The notes beneath the pieces are model-generated. The model was not told the origin of the DNA. It did not search any database and saw only the letters and a list, made by a program, of their open reading frames with translations. A DNA stretch of 64,000 nt from Methylobacterium sp. NMS14P (GTDB taxonomy: Bacteria; Pseudomonadota; Alphaproteobacteria; Rhizobiales; Beijerinckiaceae). Shown here one piece after another: positions 53,577-62,868 of this stretch (its first letter is position 1; every line of letters begins with the position of its first letter). The translations under genes were made by a program, and so were the position numbers. The stretch lies in assembly GCF_028583545.1 (NCBI RefSeq), contig NZ_CP087106.1, forward strand, positions 3,022,501 to 3,086,500, read 5' to 3'.

Positions 53577-54752
53577 TCAGCGCTTGCGGCCGGCAGGTGC
53601 GGGCGCCGGCGTCCCGGCCTGCGCGGCCGGCGTGGGCCGCGGCGTCTCGACCGCGAGCCGCTTCACCGGCCAGCCGTCGCTCCAGCGCTCCATGTCGGCG
53701 AGGCGCGGGTTGTTCTTCAGCGCCGTCGCGTCGGACCCGGCGAAGGCCGCGGCGGCGGCGAGGTCGAAGGTCTTCCAGAAGCCGAGATAGTCCAGGGCAT
53801 CGACCCGGGCGAGATTGATCTGCGAGACCAGGGTCTGCTGCTCACCGCTCAGCGCCATGTCGGCGGACCAGCGGAACGGCGGCGGCTTCGCGGCGTCCTT
53901 GGGCGCGTCCTTGGGTTCAGGACCCGGCTTGATGGCGCCGCCGTCGTAGGCCGTGTCCAACCCCGCCGGGGCCGCCAGGGTCGCCGTCAGGGCCGGGAAG
54001 CCGTGGTCGTCCGAGAGGGCCCGCACGAAGAGCTTGCGCTCCAGCGGCACGGCGCTCGCCTCGCGCAGGAGGCGCTTGGCCGCGAGATCGGCCGCCCGGG
54101 TATCCTTGTCGCCGACCATGGTCACGATCAACGTGGCGGGATCGATCGCCGACAGGTCGGTGAGGGCGATGCCGCGGGATTTCGGGCCGCTGGCGATGCC
54201 GCCGGGCGTGACCCCGAAGATCAGCTTCGGCACCGGCAGGCCCTGCGCCCTGGCGGCGGCCGCGAGATCCATGGCGAGCGGCGCCCCGGCCAGGTGGCCG
54301 ATCATCGCGACGCGGGCGAGGTCGGGCTTCGCCTCGCCGTCCGTCGCGATCTCGGCGAGGGCCGCCTTGACCAGGGACTCGGCGATGGCGGGCGCGTCGG
54401 CCGGCCGGGTCCGGTTCACCTCCTGGAATCGGGGGTAGAGGACGAGCCAGCCCTGGCGGGCGAGGTGATCGATCCAGCCGCCGTAGCTCTGCGGATTGAC
54501 CGCACCCCACCCGTGCAGAAAGATCGCGACCGGTCGTCCCGCCTCGGGTGCCGCGCCCGCGGCGTAGAACGCGTAGGTCGAGGCCGTGCCGCGTCCGAGA
54601 AGCCGCTTGGTCACCGCCGCCTTGCGGTCACCGACACCGCCCGCGCCGTCGGCGGGCTGGGCCGGCGGCGTCGCCGCCTGAACGGACGCGAGACCGGCCA
54701 GGGTCATGATCGCGGCGGCGGTGAGCGAACCGCGAAGTACTGTGAGACGCAT
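53577..54752 (-). CDS. Exported alpha/beta-hydrolase-like protein without nucleophile serine
   Basis: 391 residues. Signal peptide (MTLAGLASVQA), then an alpha/beta-hydrolase fold: GRPVAIFLHGWGAVNPQSYGGW (oxyanion segment), the nucleophile elbow reads MIGHLAGAPLA, so the central Ser of G-x-S-x-G is Leu, an acid is seen in MVGDKDTRAA, and the His in DDHGFPAL. A Pro/Ala/Lys-rich linker and a helical tail follow. It is probably not a hydrolase of the usual type. Start chosen at ATG 54752 (MRLTVLRG); an in-frame start at 54776 is possible. Confidence 0.75.
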   Translation of the reverse strand: MRLTVLRGSLTAAAIMTLAGLASVQAATPPAQPADGAGGVGDRKAAVTKRLLGRGTASTYAFYAAGAAPEAGRPVAIFLHGWGAVNPQSYGGWIDHLARQGWLVLYPRFQEVNRTRPADAPAIAESLVKAALAEIATDGEAKPDLARVAMIGHLAGAPLAMDLAAAARAQGLPVPKLIFGVTPGGIASGPKSRGIALTDLSAIDPATLIVTMVGDKDTRAADLAAKRLLREASAVPLERKLFVRALSDDHGFPALTATLAAPAGLDTAYDGGAIKPGPEPKDAPKDAAKPPPFRWSADMALSGEQQTLVSQINLARVDALDYLGFWKTFDLAAAAAFAGSDATALKNNPRLADMERWSDGWPVKRLAVETPRPTPAAQAGTPAPAPAGRKR

Positions 54753-54866
54753 CCGGGACTCGACTGAGAGACGCACAGCGTCGGCAGGTCAGAATGCGCT
54801 GAATAGCAGATTCTCTCGTCTTGGCGACCCGCCGGCCCAGTCTCCCGTCAAGCTCGACGGAGAAAT

Positions 54867-55067
54867 CTAGGCGTGGCTGCAACCCGCGGGACCCGGACGG
54901 TCGAGCCGCCGCGCCAGGGCCGCCAACTCCGCCGGCACGTCGCGATCCGCGTCGCCGTAGACAATGAGCAGACCCTCACGGACGGTGTCGAGAACGGCGG
55001 ATTCCACCGTATCGCGCGCGCCGGGCCGGCGGAGAGAATCGGCATAGTTGGCTGAGACAATCTTCAT
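54867..55067 (-). CDS. Small hypothetical protein
   Basis: 66 residues, charged, no signal or membrane helix. KIVSANYADSLRRPG at the start and LLIVYGDADRDVPAELAALARRL suggest a helical end. GGCGGCG but no good RBS is seen, and an alternative start lies at 55085. Not recognised, moderate support from composition. Confidence 0.45.
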   Translation of the reverse strand: MKIVSANYADSLRRPGARDTVESAVLDTVREGLLIVYGDADRDVPAELAALARRLDRPGPAGCSHA

Positions 55068-55145
55068 GGCGGCGTCGTGGATCAATTGTACTGCGCAAGT
55101 CCGGGCGCGGCGCGCTCCGGAGTGGCGTACAACTGTGGGACCGCG

Positions 55146-55601
55146 TCAGGTTTCCAACCCGGACGGGATTATTTTGCCGCCCGGTCCGATAACGGACGGT
55201 CCCGAGCCGGTGGATGGCCTCCCCGCGGCCTGCTCCACCCAGGCGAGGATGTCCTCGGCGCGCCAGGGCTTCGGGATGAAGGTGGCGGAGACGCGCAGGT
55301 CACTCGGCTGGTCGCCCGCGTCGCCCGAGGTCAGCAGGACCCGCACGCGCGGCCAAGTCACGCCGATGATCCGCGCGAGCTCGAACCCGCCGATCGGGCC
55401 GGGCGTCCGGACGTCCGAGAAGACGACGCTGACTTCGTCCCCGCGATCGTTGAGAATCGCCAGGGCGCGATCGGCGGTCTCGGCCTCGATCACCGTGAAG
55501 CCGGTATCCTCCAGCAGCGTGGCCGCGAGGAAGCGCTCGTCGGGCTGGTCCTCCACGACGAGGATCACGGGCTTCTGGCCAGGCTGTACCGAATCGCTCA
55601 T
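55146..55601 (-). CDS. Single-domain response regulator
   Basis: 151 residues, CheY-like receiver: VVEDQPDERFLAATLLEDTG (acid pair), phosphoacceptor Asp in VVFSDVRTPGP, Thr/Ser in LLTSGDAG, and Lys in FIPKPW. No output domain; the last 25 residues are a Pro/Gly-rich tail. The start (MSDSVQPGQ) is at 55601; the ORF could extend to 55652. Likely targets a kinase or stress regulator elsewhere. Confidence 0.88.
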   Translation of the reverse strand: MSDSVQPGQKPVILVVEDQPDERFLAATLLEDTGFTVIEAETADRALAILNDRGDEVSVVFSDVRTPGPIGGFELARIIGVTWPRVRVLLTSGDAGDQPSDLRVSATFIPKPWRAEDILAWVEQAAGRPSTGSGPSVIGPGGKIIPSGLET

Positions 55602-55791
55602 GGACCAGGACACTCTACAGGGGCTGAACGACGGTCGCTTCGATCGGTTCAACGCCCGAGCGCCGCGAAGGGCCAGACCCGCGCGGGCACAGATCCTCCT
55701 TGGATCCTTGCACGATTGTGAAGTTGTGGCCGTGTCTTGGGTAACACAGCCACCCCGGAACGCGCCCGATCGGGCGTCCTGCCTCGTCTAT

Positions 55792-56664
55792 TCAGCCGAC
55801 ACCGTGCGATTTCAGGAAGGCCAGCGCGCGCTTCCAGCCATCCTCCGCGGCCTCGCGGCGGTAGCTCGGGCGGTAATCCGCGTGGAAGCCGTGCGGCGCC
55901 TCCGGGTAAATCACGAGCTCGACGCTCTTGCCCGCCGCCTTCGCGCGGTCCCGCGCCTCCTCGACCGCCGCGACGGGAATCCCCGCATCGGCCTCGCCGT
56001 AGAGCGCGAGGAGCGGCGCGTGGATCTCGGCCGCCACGTCGCCGGCGGTGCGCGGCTGGATGTCGGTCCGCTCGCCGCCGATCGGTCCGTACCAAGCCAC
56101 GGCCGCCTTCAGGTCGCGACGATGCGCCGCGTAGAGCCACGCGTCGCGCCCGCCGCGGCACCAGCCCATGACGCCCAGGCGGTTCGGGTCGCCCTTCGCC
56201 GCGGAGGCCGCCCATACCACCGTCGCGTCGAGATCGCCGATCCACTGCGCGTCCGGCGTCTTCGCGATGACGTCCCGGATGATCTGCTTGGGATCCGACA
56301 TGGTCGAGAGATCGCCCTGGCGGGCGTAGAGCTCGGGCGCCACCGCGCAGTAGCCGGCCTTCGCGAGCCGGCGACAGATGTCCTTGATGTACTCGTGAAC
56401 GCCGAAGATCTCCTCGACCACCAGGACGATCGGGAACGGGCCCGCGCCCTCGGGAACCGCCCGGTAGGCCGGCATAGGGCCGTCCGCGGCCGGGATCTTC
56501 ACCTCGCCGGCCTCGATGCCCGCACTGTTCGTGTGGATCACCTGCGCCTCGACGCGGGTGGTCGCGAGCGTCAGGCCGCTCATCAGGCTGGTCATCACGA
56601 AGCCCCGCCGCGACAGGGGCGGCGTGATCAGCCCGTCGAGTCCGGCCCGGTCGTGATCCGCCAT
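55792..56664 (-). CDS. Tat-exported dienelactone hydrolase family protein
   Basis: 290 residues. An N-terminal twin-arginine-type signal (LSRRGFVMTSLMSG) precedes a hydrolase: catalytic Cys in VMGWCRGG, Glu in VVEEIFGVHEYI, Asp in YGEADAGIPV and His in APHGFHADYRP. DLH enzymes open dienelactones in chloroaromatic breakdown, but many act on other esters or have unknown roles. Gap of 81 bases to the downstream hypothetical gene on the same strand. Confidence 0.88.
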   Translation of the reverse strand: MADHDRAGLDGLITPPLSRRGFVMTSLMSGLTLATTRVEAQVIHTNSAGIEAGEVKIPAADGPMPAYRAVPEGAGPFPIVLVVEEIFGVHEYIKDICRRLAKAGYCAVAPELYARQGDLSTMSDPKQIIRDVIAKTPDAQWIGDLDATVVWAASAAKGDPNRLGVMGWCRGGRDAWLYAAHRRDLKAAVAWYGPIGGERTDIQPRTAGDVAAEIHAPLLALYGEADAGIPVAAVEEARDRAKAAGKSVELVIYPEAPHGFHADYRPSYRREAAEDGWKRALAFLKSHGVG

Positions 56665-56745
56665 GGTGCTCTCTCCCTCGTTCCGAGGATGAGGGCTATC
56701 CGCGCGCGACGGTCCGGGTCAAATCGCCCGCCGTCGACGGGGCCC

Positions 56746-57150
56746 TCAGGCCCCGGCCGCCGCCAGGGCCCGGACCGTCCGCGGCGCCGGGGCGCGCGCC
56801 GGCGCGGCGATCTCGCGCGGCTTCAGCACGTCGCCCAGGCTGACGAAGGTCTCGGCGGCCGGCACGACCACGGCGCGGATGCCGTAGCCCAGCGCGAAGG
56901 AGCGGATCAGCTCGGCGTCCCGCGGGATGCCGAACCGATCGAGGGCGGCCAGAAACGCCTCGCGGAACAGGCTCGGCCGGCACCAGCGCTTCTCGGCCAT
57001 CTGCAGCGGCCAGTCCCACAAGCCCTCGGACCGGCGCATCGCCAGCGCCGTGCGGGCGATGAAGTAGCCGGTCTCGCGGTGCTCGATCCCGTCCGCCTGC
57101 ACCGACCAGTCATCGTTGCCGAACAGTTCGACCTCAGCCGCGTTGCCCAT
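56746..57150 (-). CDS. Conserved hypothetical protein
   Basis: 134 residues. Contains ELFGNDDWSVQADGIEHRETGYFIARTALAM in pieces and AEKRWCRPSLFREAFLAALDRFG, a globular cytoplasmic protein without a named domain. The ATG at 57150 has GGAGGAC upstream and is preferred to 57204. Function not recognised. Confidence 0.6.
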   Translation of the reverse strand: MGNAAEVELFGNDDWSVQADGIEHRETGYFIARTALAMRRSEGLWDWPLQMAEKRWCRPSLFREAFLAALDRFGIPRDAELIRSFALGYGIRAVVVPAAETFVSLGDVLKPREIAAPARAPAPRTVRALAAAGA

Positions 57151-57271
57151 CGGGTCCTCCGCCCTGAACCAGCCTTCCGGCGCGCCGGAACATTGCCGGA
57201 ACACTGGCGCGGAATTCCGTGGGGGTCAAGGCGCTTGTTCCCGGTGCGTTCGCAAATCGCCGGGGTCGGAC

Positions 57272-57766
57272 TCAGCGGGCCTTGAACATGCCGTGCTCGA
57301 TCCGGTCGCCCGGCGCGATGCCGAGCTTCGCGGCGGTACCGGCGTTGAGCTCCAGCACCGCCACGACCGGGCCGCCCGAGGGGATGATCGCCGTGGACAG
57401 CGGCTCGGTGTCGGCGGCGATCCGGCTGATCGTCCCGTCGGGCCGGATGAACACCATGTCGAGCGGCAGGTAGGTGTTCTTCATCCACATGGTGACGGGC
57501 TGATCCTGCTCGAAATCGAACAGCATGCCGTGGTCGGCCGCCATGTGCCGACGGAACATCAGGCCGCGGGCGCGGGCGGCGTCGTCGCGCATCACCTCGA
57601 CGTCGAAGCGCTTCGGCCCGGCCTTCGTAACGATCGTCAGCGGCTCCGACTTGGCCGTGGCGGCCCGGGCGGCCGCCTGCGCCACGACGGCGGGGACCGG
57701 CGCGATCGCGGTCAGGGCGAGGCAGGCGATGGCGGCCGCCCGGGCGGTGCGGAAAAGGGATCTCAC
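57272..57766 (-). CDS. Exported DUF192 protein
   Basis: 164 residues. Signal peptide (AIACLALTAIAPVPAVVAQ), then the DUF192 domain with DDAARARGLMFRRHMAADHGMLFDF in pieces (ARGLMFRRHMA, HGMLFDFEQD, MWMKNTYLPLDMVFI) and the ending VAVLELNAGTAAKLGIAPGD. Periplasmic beta-rich fold of unknown function. 150 bases separate it from the cold-shock gene on the same strand. Confidence 0.9.
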   Translation of the reverse strand: MRSLFRTARAAAIACLALTAIAPVPAVVAQAAARAATAKSEPLTIVTKAGPKRFDVEVMRDDAARARGLMFRRHMAADHGMLFDFEQDQPVTMWMKNTYLPLDMVFIRPDGTISRIAADTEPLSTAIIPSGGPVVAVLELNAGTAAKLGIAPGDRIEHGMFKAR

Positions 57767-57916
57767 AGGCTCGTGCCTCTCGTGGGACGGCGCGCGGACC
57801 GCAGGGTCCGCCGCCCGGTGATAGACCAGGACGCGCGCGAGGGGAATCCGGTTCCGGATTTTCCGTGCCCCGCCAAAGAGATAGGGCGTGCTATCCTTGG
57901 CTGGAGCAACGCGGCC

Positions 57917-58522
57917 TCAGTGGGACGCGGGCATCGCCCCGTCGATCAGCCGCACCTCGGCCGCCATCACGCCCTTCGAGCCGTCGCCGTAGCGGACAAG
58001 AACGGACTCGCCGGGCTTCAGCTCGGCGATCCCGTAGCGCCGCAGCGTCTCCATGTGCACGAAGATGTCCGGCGTCCCGTCGCCGCGGGTCAGGAAGCCG
58101 AAACCGCGGAGGCGGTTGAACCACTTCACCACGGCCGTCTCGAGCCCGCTGGTCGGCGTCACGGTGACGTGCGTGCGCGGCATCGGCAGCTCGGAGGGAT
58201 GCACCGCCGTCGCCTGATCGAGGGAGATCACCCGGAACGCCTGCCAGCCGCGGGGTCGCTCCACGGCCTCCACGACGATGCGGGCGCCCTCGCTGGCGGC
58301 CTGGTAGCCGTCGCGCCGCAGGCAGGTGACGTGGAGCAGGATATCGGGCGCGCCGTCGTCGGGCACGATGAACCCGAAGCCCTTCGAAACGTCGAACCAC
58401 TTGATGCGGCCGGCCACCTCGACGAGGTCGAGCGCCTCATCCTCGTGCTGTCCCGCTTCGCCGGTTCGGGCGATCATCCCCCGCTCGGGGTTCTCCGGCC
58501 CGGATCCGCGTTCGTCAGACAT
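57917..58522 (-). CDS. Double cold-shock-domain protein
   Basis: 201 residues with two cold-shock domains: [27 protein letters not shown] (about residues 37-63) and [35 protein letters not shown] (about 128-160). Each keeps the KWF and GFGF RNP1 and the D-I-x-x-H RNP2 motif. RNA chaperone of the alphaproteobacterial CspA-repeat type, likely for cold or stress. Start ATG at 58522. Confidence 0.92.
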   Translation of the reverse strand: MSDERGSGPENPERGMIARTGEAGQHEDEALDLVEVAGRIKWFDVSKGFGFIVPDDGAPDILLHVTCLRRDGYQAASEGARIVVEAVERPRGWQAFRVISLDQATAVHPSELPMPRTHVTVTPTSGLETAVVKWFNRLRGFGFLTRGDGTPDIFVHMETLRRYGIAELKPGESVLVRYGDGSKGVMAAEVRLIDGAMPASH

Positions 58523-58875
58523 GGCCGAGCAACCTACACCGAATCACGCCGCGCGCTCTCCCAGCAAGATTAACGAAGTCCTGATGTCCGGGAAGCCCAT
58601 TTGGCCGGCAGAACAGTGACGCCAAGTTGCAATCTTGGCGCACGGAGGCGGGGCCGCAACAGTCGATCGGTCGCAGGCTTCGGCGTGAGCGGTGTTTAAG
58701 CGCCGGGGCCGTCGAGGGGTTTTCCGGATCGGGCGACCCCCGCCTCGGCGGCGCGGACGGGCCTCGGCGGAGTTCACGTTTTTGAGAGCCGCGGCACCCG
58801 CGCCCCGGACGGCTGAGCCGCCCGTCGCAGGCCGCGATGGAAAGGGCGGCCCCGACATGGTTTGGGTGCACCATC
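58523..58875. other. Divergent intergenic region with a palindrome
   Basis: 353 bases between csp (-) and the DUF1624-type gene (+). It holds an inverted repeat at 58620-58640 (CGCCAAG, seven bases, CTTGGCG) that may be an operator for csp. The plus-strand start at 58876 lacks a clear Shine-Dalgarno. No coding frame is convincing. Confidence 0.5.
58620..58640. repeat. Near-perfect palindrome upstream of csp
   Basis: CGCCAAG-TTGCAAT-CTTGGCG. The arms match at all seven positions and the centre contains the six-base palindrome TTGCAA. It is 98 bases from the csp start and could be an operator or the stem of a leader RNA. Confidence 0.5.
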
Positions 58876-59895
58876 ATGTCCGTTGACATCACCCTCGACC
58901 GCCCCACCCCCTCGCCGCAGGCCGCGAAGCCCTCCCCGCAGGGCCGCCTGCCGATCATCGATGCCGCTCGGGCTACCGCCCTGCTGGCGATGGCGAGCTA
59001 CCACACGCTCTGGGATCTCGGCCATCTGCGGCTGACCGCGGAGAATTACGCGCTGACATCCACGGGACGGCACGCCGCCGAGATGATCGCCGGCAGCTTC
59101 CTGGTCCTGGTCGGCGTCGGCCTCGTGCTGATGAACGGTCGCGGAGTCCGGCCTCGGCCGATCTTCCTGCGGTTCGCGCGGATCGGCGGGGCCGCGCTGC
59201 TCGTGACCCTCGGCACCTGGGTCATGTTCCCCGACGCCTTCGTGTTCTTCGGCGTGCTCCACTGCATCGCCGTCTCGAGCCTGCTCGGGCTGCCGTTCCT
59301 GTTCCTGCCGGTTCCGGTCACCGCCCTCGCGGCCGCGGCCGTGCTCGCCGCGCCGCACGTCGTGCACGCGCCGATCCTCGACGCGCCGGCCCTGTTCTTC
59401 CTCGGCCTCGGCTCGGTCCCGCCGCGGACGAACGATTACGTGCCGCTCTTCCCGTGGTTCGGGCTGGTGCTGACCGGGATCGTCCTGGGTCGGCTGGCGC
59501 TGCCGCGGCTCGCCCGGTCGCGACTGGGGGCCTGGGCGCCGCGCACGCGGCTCGGCCGCGCCGCCACCTTCGCGGGCCGCCACAGCCTCGCGATCTACCT
59601 CATCCACCAGCCGCTGCTGCTGGCGCTGCTGACAGGGGTCGTCACCGTTGTGGGCGCCAATCCGCGCGCGGGGCTGCGGGCGTTCCGCGCCGATTACGTG
59701 ACGATCTGCGCGCGCACCGGCGGCGAGCCGCCGCTCTGCCGCATCGCGGCCCGCTGCACCTCGGAGGCGCTGCTCCGCGAGGACCTCTTCCGGGAGGACG
59801 GCCGACCCTTCAGCGGGACGGAGCGCCTGCGCGCGCAGGCGATCTCGCAGGGCTGTTACGCCACCCTGGAGGCCGCCGCGCGATCCGCGCGATGA
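58876..59895 (+). CDS. DUF1624/HGSNAT-like membrane protein
   Basis: 339 residues with seven or eight membrane helices. Marks: PIIDAARATALLAMASYHTLWDL, FLVLVGVGLVLMNGRG, FFGVLHCIAVSSLLGLPFLFL, YVPLFPWFGLVLTGIVLG and AGRHSLAIYLIHQPLLLALL. This fits DUF1624/heparan-alpha-glucosaminide N-acetyltransferase-like proteins, possible transmembrane acyl carriers. The C-terminal 100 residues are soluble and cysteine-containing. Start ATG at 58876. Confidence 0.82.
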   Translation: MSVDITLDRPTPSPQAAKPSPQGRLPIIDAARATALLAMASYHTLWDLGHLRLTAENYALTSTGRHAAEMIAGSFLVLVGVGLVLMNGRGVRPRPIFLRFARIGGAALLVTLGTWVMFPDAFVFFGVLHCIAVSSLLGLPFLFLPVPVTALAAAAVLAAPHVVHAPILDAPALFFLGLGSVPPRTNDYVPLFPWFGLVLTGIVLGRLALPRLARSRLGAWAPRTRLGRAATFAGRHSLAIYLIHQPLLLALLTGVVTVVGANPRAGLRAFRADYVTICARTGGEPPLCRIAARCTSEALLREDLFREDGRPFSGTERLRAQAISQGCYATLEAAARSAR

Positions 59896-59941
59896 CTGCC
59901 GGCACCCGACCTCCCGAGGCCGGCCAGAGGCGCGGACCGGA

Positions 59942-60508
59942 TCAGTCCTTGGCGCGCTCGACGTAGGCTCCGTCGGCCGTCATGACGACGACGCGGGTGC
60001 CGGCGGCGATGTGGGGCGGCACGGTCGTGCGCACGCCGTTCGACAGGGTCGCGGGCTTGTAGGACGACGAGGCAGTCTGGCCCTTCAGCACCGGCTCGGT
60101 CTCGGCGACTTCCAGAGTCACGCGCTGGGGCAGCTCGATGGTCAGCGGGACGCCGTTATGGCTCGAGAGCATCACCGCCATGCCCTCTTGGAGATACGGG
60201 GCTGCGTCGCCGACCACGTCCTGCGGCACCGCGATCTGCTCGTAGTTCTCGGGGTTCATGAAGTGGAACCCCTCGCCGTCGCTGTAGAGGAAGGTGTGCT
60301 CGCGATCCTCCACGAAGGCGCGCTCGACCTGCTCGGTAGTCCGGTAGCGCTCGGACACCTTCACGCCGTCCGTGATCCGGCGCATGTCGAGCTGGGTCAC
60401 CGGAGTGCCCTTGCCGGGGTGGATGTTCTCGGCGAACAGGATCACGTAGAGCTTGCCGTCCTTCTCGACGACGTTGCCCTTACGGAGCGTTGAGGCGATC
60501 ACCTTCAC
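59942..60508 (-). CDS. efp: Elongation factor P
   Basis: 188 residues, the family length, with [17 protein letters not shown] at the start and the modification-loop sequence HPGKGTPV (Lys33, equivalent to E. coli Lys34), then the two OB-like domains and [12 protein letters not shown]. Relieves ribosome stalling at polyproline. The GTG at 60508 gives the family start; the ATG at 60580 does not. Divergent from the epmA-epmB pair that should lysylate it. Confidence 0.95.
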   Translation of the reverse strand: MKVIASTLRKGNVVEKDGKLYVILFAENIHPGKGTPVTQLDMRRITDGVKVSERYRTTEQVERAFVEDREHTFLYSDGEGFHFMNPENYEQIAVPQDVVGDAAPYLQEGMAVMLSSHNGVPLTIELPQRVTLEVAETEPVLKGQTASSSYKPATLSNGVRTTVPPHIAAGTRVVVMTADGAYVERAKD

Positions 60509-60756
60509 GGAATTGCGTCCTGCATTGACATGGGGGCCGGCACGCGCCAAGCGCGGGCGCTGCATCTCGGACCCCGCCACTATCGCATCTGCGCCGCGGT
60601 TGCCAGCGGGCGGGCATGAACCGTCGATGGCAGCCGGCGTCGGCCGCGCCGCGTCTCCGCGGTCCGGAGCCAGTCAGGGCCGAGGATGAGAGTGCTCCAG
60701 AACGCGACGCGTCCCTGTCGGTGCAGGCCGGTCCAGCCCCGACGCGGAGGCCGGCG

Positions 60757-61812
60757 GTGACCGGATCCGGCTCCCCCTGGTGGTCGGCCGGTCGCCACGC
60801 CGACCGGCGCCCGGCGCTGCTCCTGCGCAACCGCATCCTCGCGGCGTTCCGCGGGTGGTTCGCGGACCGGGACTTCGTCGAGGCCGAGGCCGCCTGCCTG
60901 CAGGTCTCGCCCGGCAACGAGGCGCACCTGTCGGCCTTCGCCACGGAAGCCGTCGGCGCGAGCGGCGCCCGCACGCCGCTCTACCTGCACACCTCGCCGG
61001 AATTCGCCTGCAAGAAGCTCCTGGCCGCGGGTGAGACGCGGCTGTTCACCGTCGCCCGGGTCTTCCGCAACCGCGAGCGCGGGCCGCTGCACCATCCCGA
61101 ATTCACGATGCTCGAGTGGTACCGGGCCGGCGCCCCCTACACGGCGCTGATGGCGGATTGCGCCGCGCTGCTCGCCGGCGCGGCCGAGGTCGCCGGCGCC
61201 CGCCGCTTCACCTTCCGAGACCGGGAGACCGACCCCTTCGCCGAGCCGGAGCGCCTGAGCCTGGCCGAGGCCTTCGACCGCTTCGCCGGGATCGACCTCC
61301 TGGCGAGCGTCGCGCCGGGCGGCGAGACCGACCGCGGATCCCTGGCAGCCGCCGTCGCGGCGACCGGGCTCCGGGTCGCCCCGGACGATACCTGGGCCGA
61401 CCTGTTCTCCCGCGTTCTCGTCGCGCGGATCGAGCCGCATCTCGGCCTCGGCCGCCCGACGATCCTGTGCGAGTACCCGATCAGCGAGGCCGCCCTCGCC
61501 CGGCCGGCGCCGCACGACCCGCGCGTGGCCGAGCGCTTCGAGCTCTACGCTTGCGGCGTCGAGCTGGCCAACGCGTTCGGCGAGCTGACCGACCCGGCGG
61601 AGCAGCGCCGCCGGTTCGAGGCGGAGATGGCCGAGAAGCAGCGCGTCTACGGCGAGCGCTACCCGATCGACGACGAGTTCCTCGCGGCGCTCGCCGCGAT
61701 GCCGGACGCGTCCGGGATCGCCCTGGGCTTCGACCGCCTGGCGATGCTGGCCTGCGGGGCCACCCGGATCGAGGACGTGATCTGGACACCCGTGGCGGAG
61801 ACGCGGCCATGA
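60757..61812 (+). CDS. epmA: EF-P--(R)-beta-lysine ligase EpmA (GenX/PoxA)
   Basis: 351 residues, a truncated class II lysyl-tRNA-synthetase-like enzyme. Seen: motif 2 RVFRNRERGPLHHPEFTMLEWYRAG and the late class II motif ALGFDRLAMLACGA. It attaches (R)-beta-lysine to EF-P Lys. The GTG at 60757 is a good start by length; an ATG at 60616 would add 47 residues rich in Pro/Arg. Its stop overlaps the epmB start (ATGA). Confidence 0.93.
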   Translation: MTGSGSPWWSAGRHADRRPALLLRNRILAAFRGWFADRDFVEAEAACLQVSPGNEAHLSAFATEAVGASGARTPLYLHTSPEFACKKLLAAGETRLFTVARVFRNRERGPLHHPEFTMLEWYRAGAPYTALMADCAALLAGAAEVAGARRFTFRDRETDPFAEPERLSLAEAFDRFAGIDLLASVAPGGETDRGSLAAAVAATGLRVAPDDTWADLFSRVLVARIEPHLGLGRPTILCEYPISEAALARPAPHDPRVAERFELYACGVELANAFGELTDPAEQRRRFEAEMAEKQRVYGERYPIDDEFLAALAAMPDASGIALGFDRLAMLACGATRIEDVIWTPVAETRP

Positions 61813-62852
61813 ACCGGGTCCTTCGGAGCGCGGACGACCTCCTCTCCGCCGGCCTGATCTCCGGGGCGGAGGCCGAGGCCCTCGGCGCCGTCCTCGCGCG
61901 CTACGCGGTCTCGGTGACGCCCGACATGGCCGAGCTGATCGACCCGCAGGACCCCGACGATCCGATCGGCCGCCAGTTCGTGCCCCGCGCCGCGGAAGCC
62001 GTCGCGACGCCGGAGGAGCGCGCCGACCCGATCGGCGACGCCGCCCACGCCCCGGTGACCGGGATCGTGCACCGCTACCCGGACCGCGTGCTGCTGAAAC
62101 CGCTCCATGTCTGCCCGGTCTACTGCCGCTTCTGCTTCCGCCGGGAGATGGTCGGGCCCGACGGGCTCGGGACGCTCACCGACGCCGAGCTCGACGCCGC
62201 CCTCGCCTACATCGCGCGGGATCCGCGGATCTGGGAGGTGGTGCTCACCGGCGGCGACCCGTTCGCGCTGTCGCCGCGCCGGCTCGGCGACATCGCGGAG
62301 CGCCTCGCGGTCATTCCCCACGTCCGGGTCATGCGGGTCCACACGCGCGTGCCCGTGGTGAAGCCCGATCTCGTCTCCGACGCCCTCGTCCGGGCGCTCA
62401 GGCGGTTCGGGCGGGCGGTGTTCGTCGCCGTCCACGCCAATCATCCGCGGGAATTCACCGCCGCCGCCAGCGCCGCCTGCGCCCGGCTGGTCGATGCCGG
62501 CATTCCCCTGGTCAGCCAGTCGGTTCTCCTGCGCGGCGTCAACGACGAGGCCGCGACCCTCGAGGCGCTGATGCGGATCCTCGTCGAGAACCGGATCAAG
62601 CCTTACTACCTCCACCACGGCGACCTGGCCCCCGGGACGGCCCACCTGCGCACGGACGTGCCCGAGGGGCAGGCGCTGATGCGCGCCCTGCGCGGCCGCC
62701 TCTCCGGCCTCGCCCAGCCGACCTACGTGCTCGACATTCCCGGCGGCCACGGCAAGGTGCCGATCGGACCGGGCTACCTGCGCGACACCCCCGACGGGGT
62801 GCGCGTGACAGATCCGGGTGGGCAGGACCACGCCTACCCGCCGAAGGCGTGA
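61809..62852 (+). CDS. epmB: EF-P lysine 2,3-aminomutase EpmB (YjeK)
   Basis: 347 residues. Radical SAM cluster motif CPVYCRFCFRREM (Cys-x3-Cys-x2-Cys), GGDPFALSPRRLGDI and YYLHHGDLAPGTAHLR typical of KamA-type aminomutases. Converts lysine to (R)-beta-lysine for EpmA. Co-transcribed with epmA by overlap. An EpmC hydroxylase gene was not seen. Confidence 0.93.
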   Translation: MNRVLRSADDLLSAGLISGAEAEALGAVLARYAVSVTPDMAELIDPQDPDDPIGRQFVPRAAEAVATPEERADPIGDAAHAPVTGIVHRYPDRVLLKPLHVCPVYCRFCFRREMVGPDGLGTLTDAELDAALAYIARDPRIWEVVLTGGDPFALSPRRLGDIAERLAVIPHVRVMRVHTRVPVVKPDLVSDALVRALRRFGRAVFVAVHANHPREFTAAASAACARLVDAGIPLVSQSVLLRGVNDEAATLEALMRILVENRIKPYYLHHGDLAPGTAHLRTDVPEGQALMRALRGRLSGLAQPTYVLDIPGGHGKVPIGPGYLRDTPDGVRVTDPGGQDHAYPPKA

Positions 62853-62868
62853 CGGAGACTCTTCGATT

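Noticed and set aside
57844..57861. AATCCGG-TT-CCGGATT hairpin followed by T residues
   Set aside because: The T residues lie on the plus strand, where no gene ends, while both neighbours are on the minus strand.
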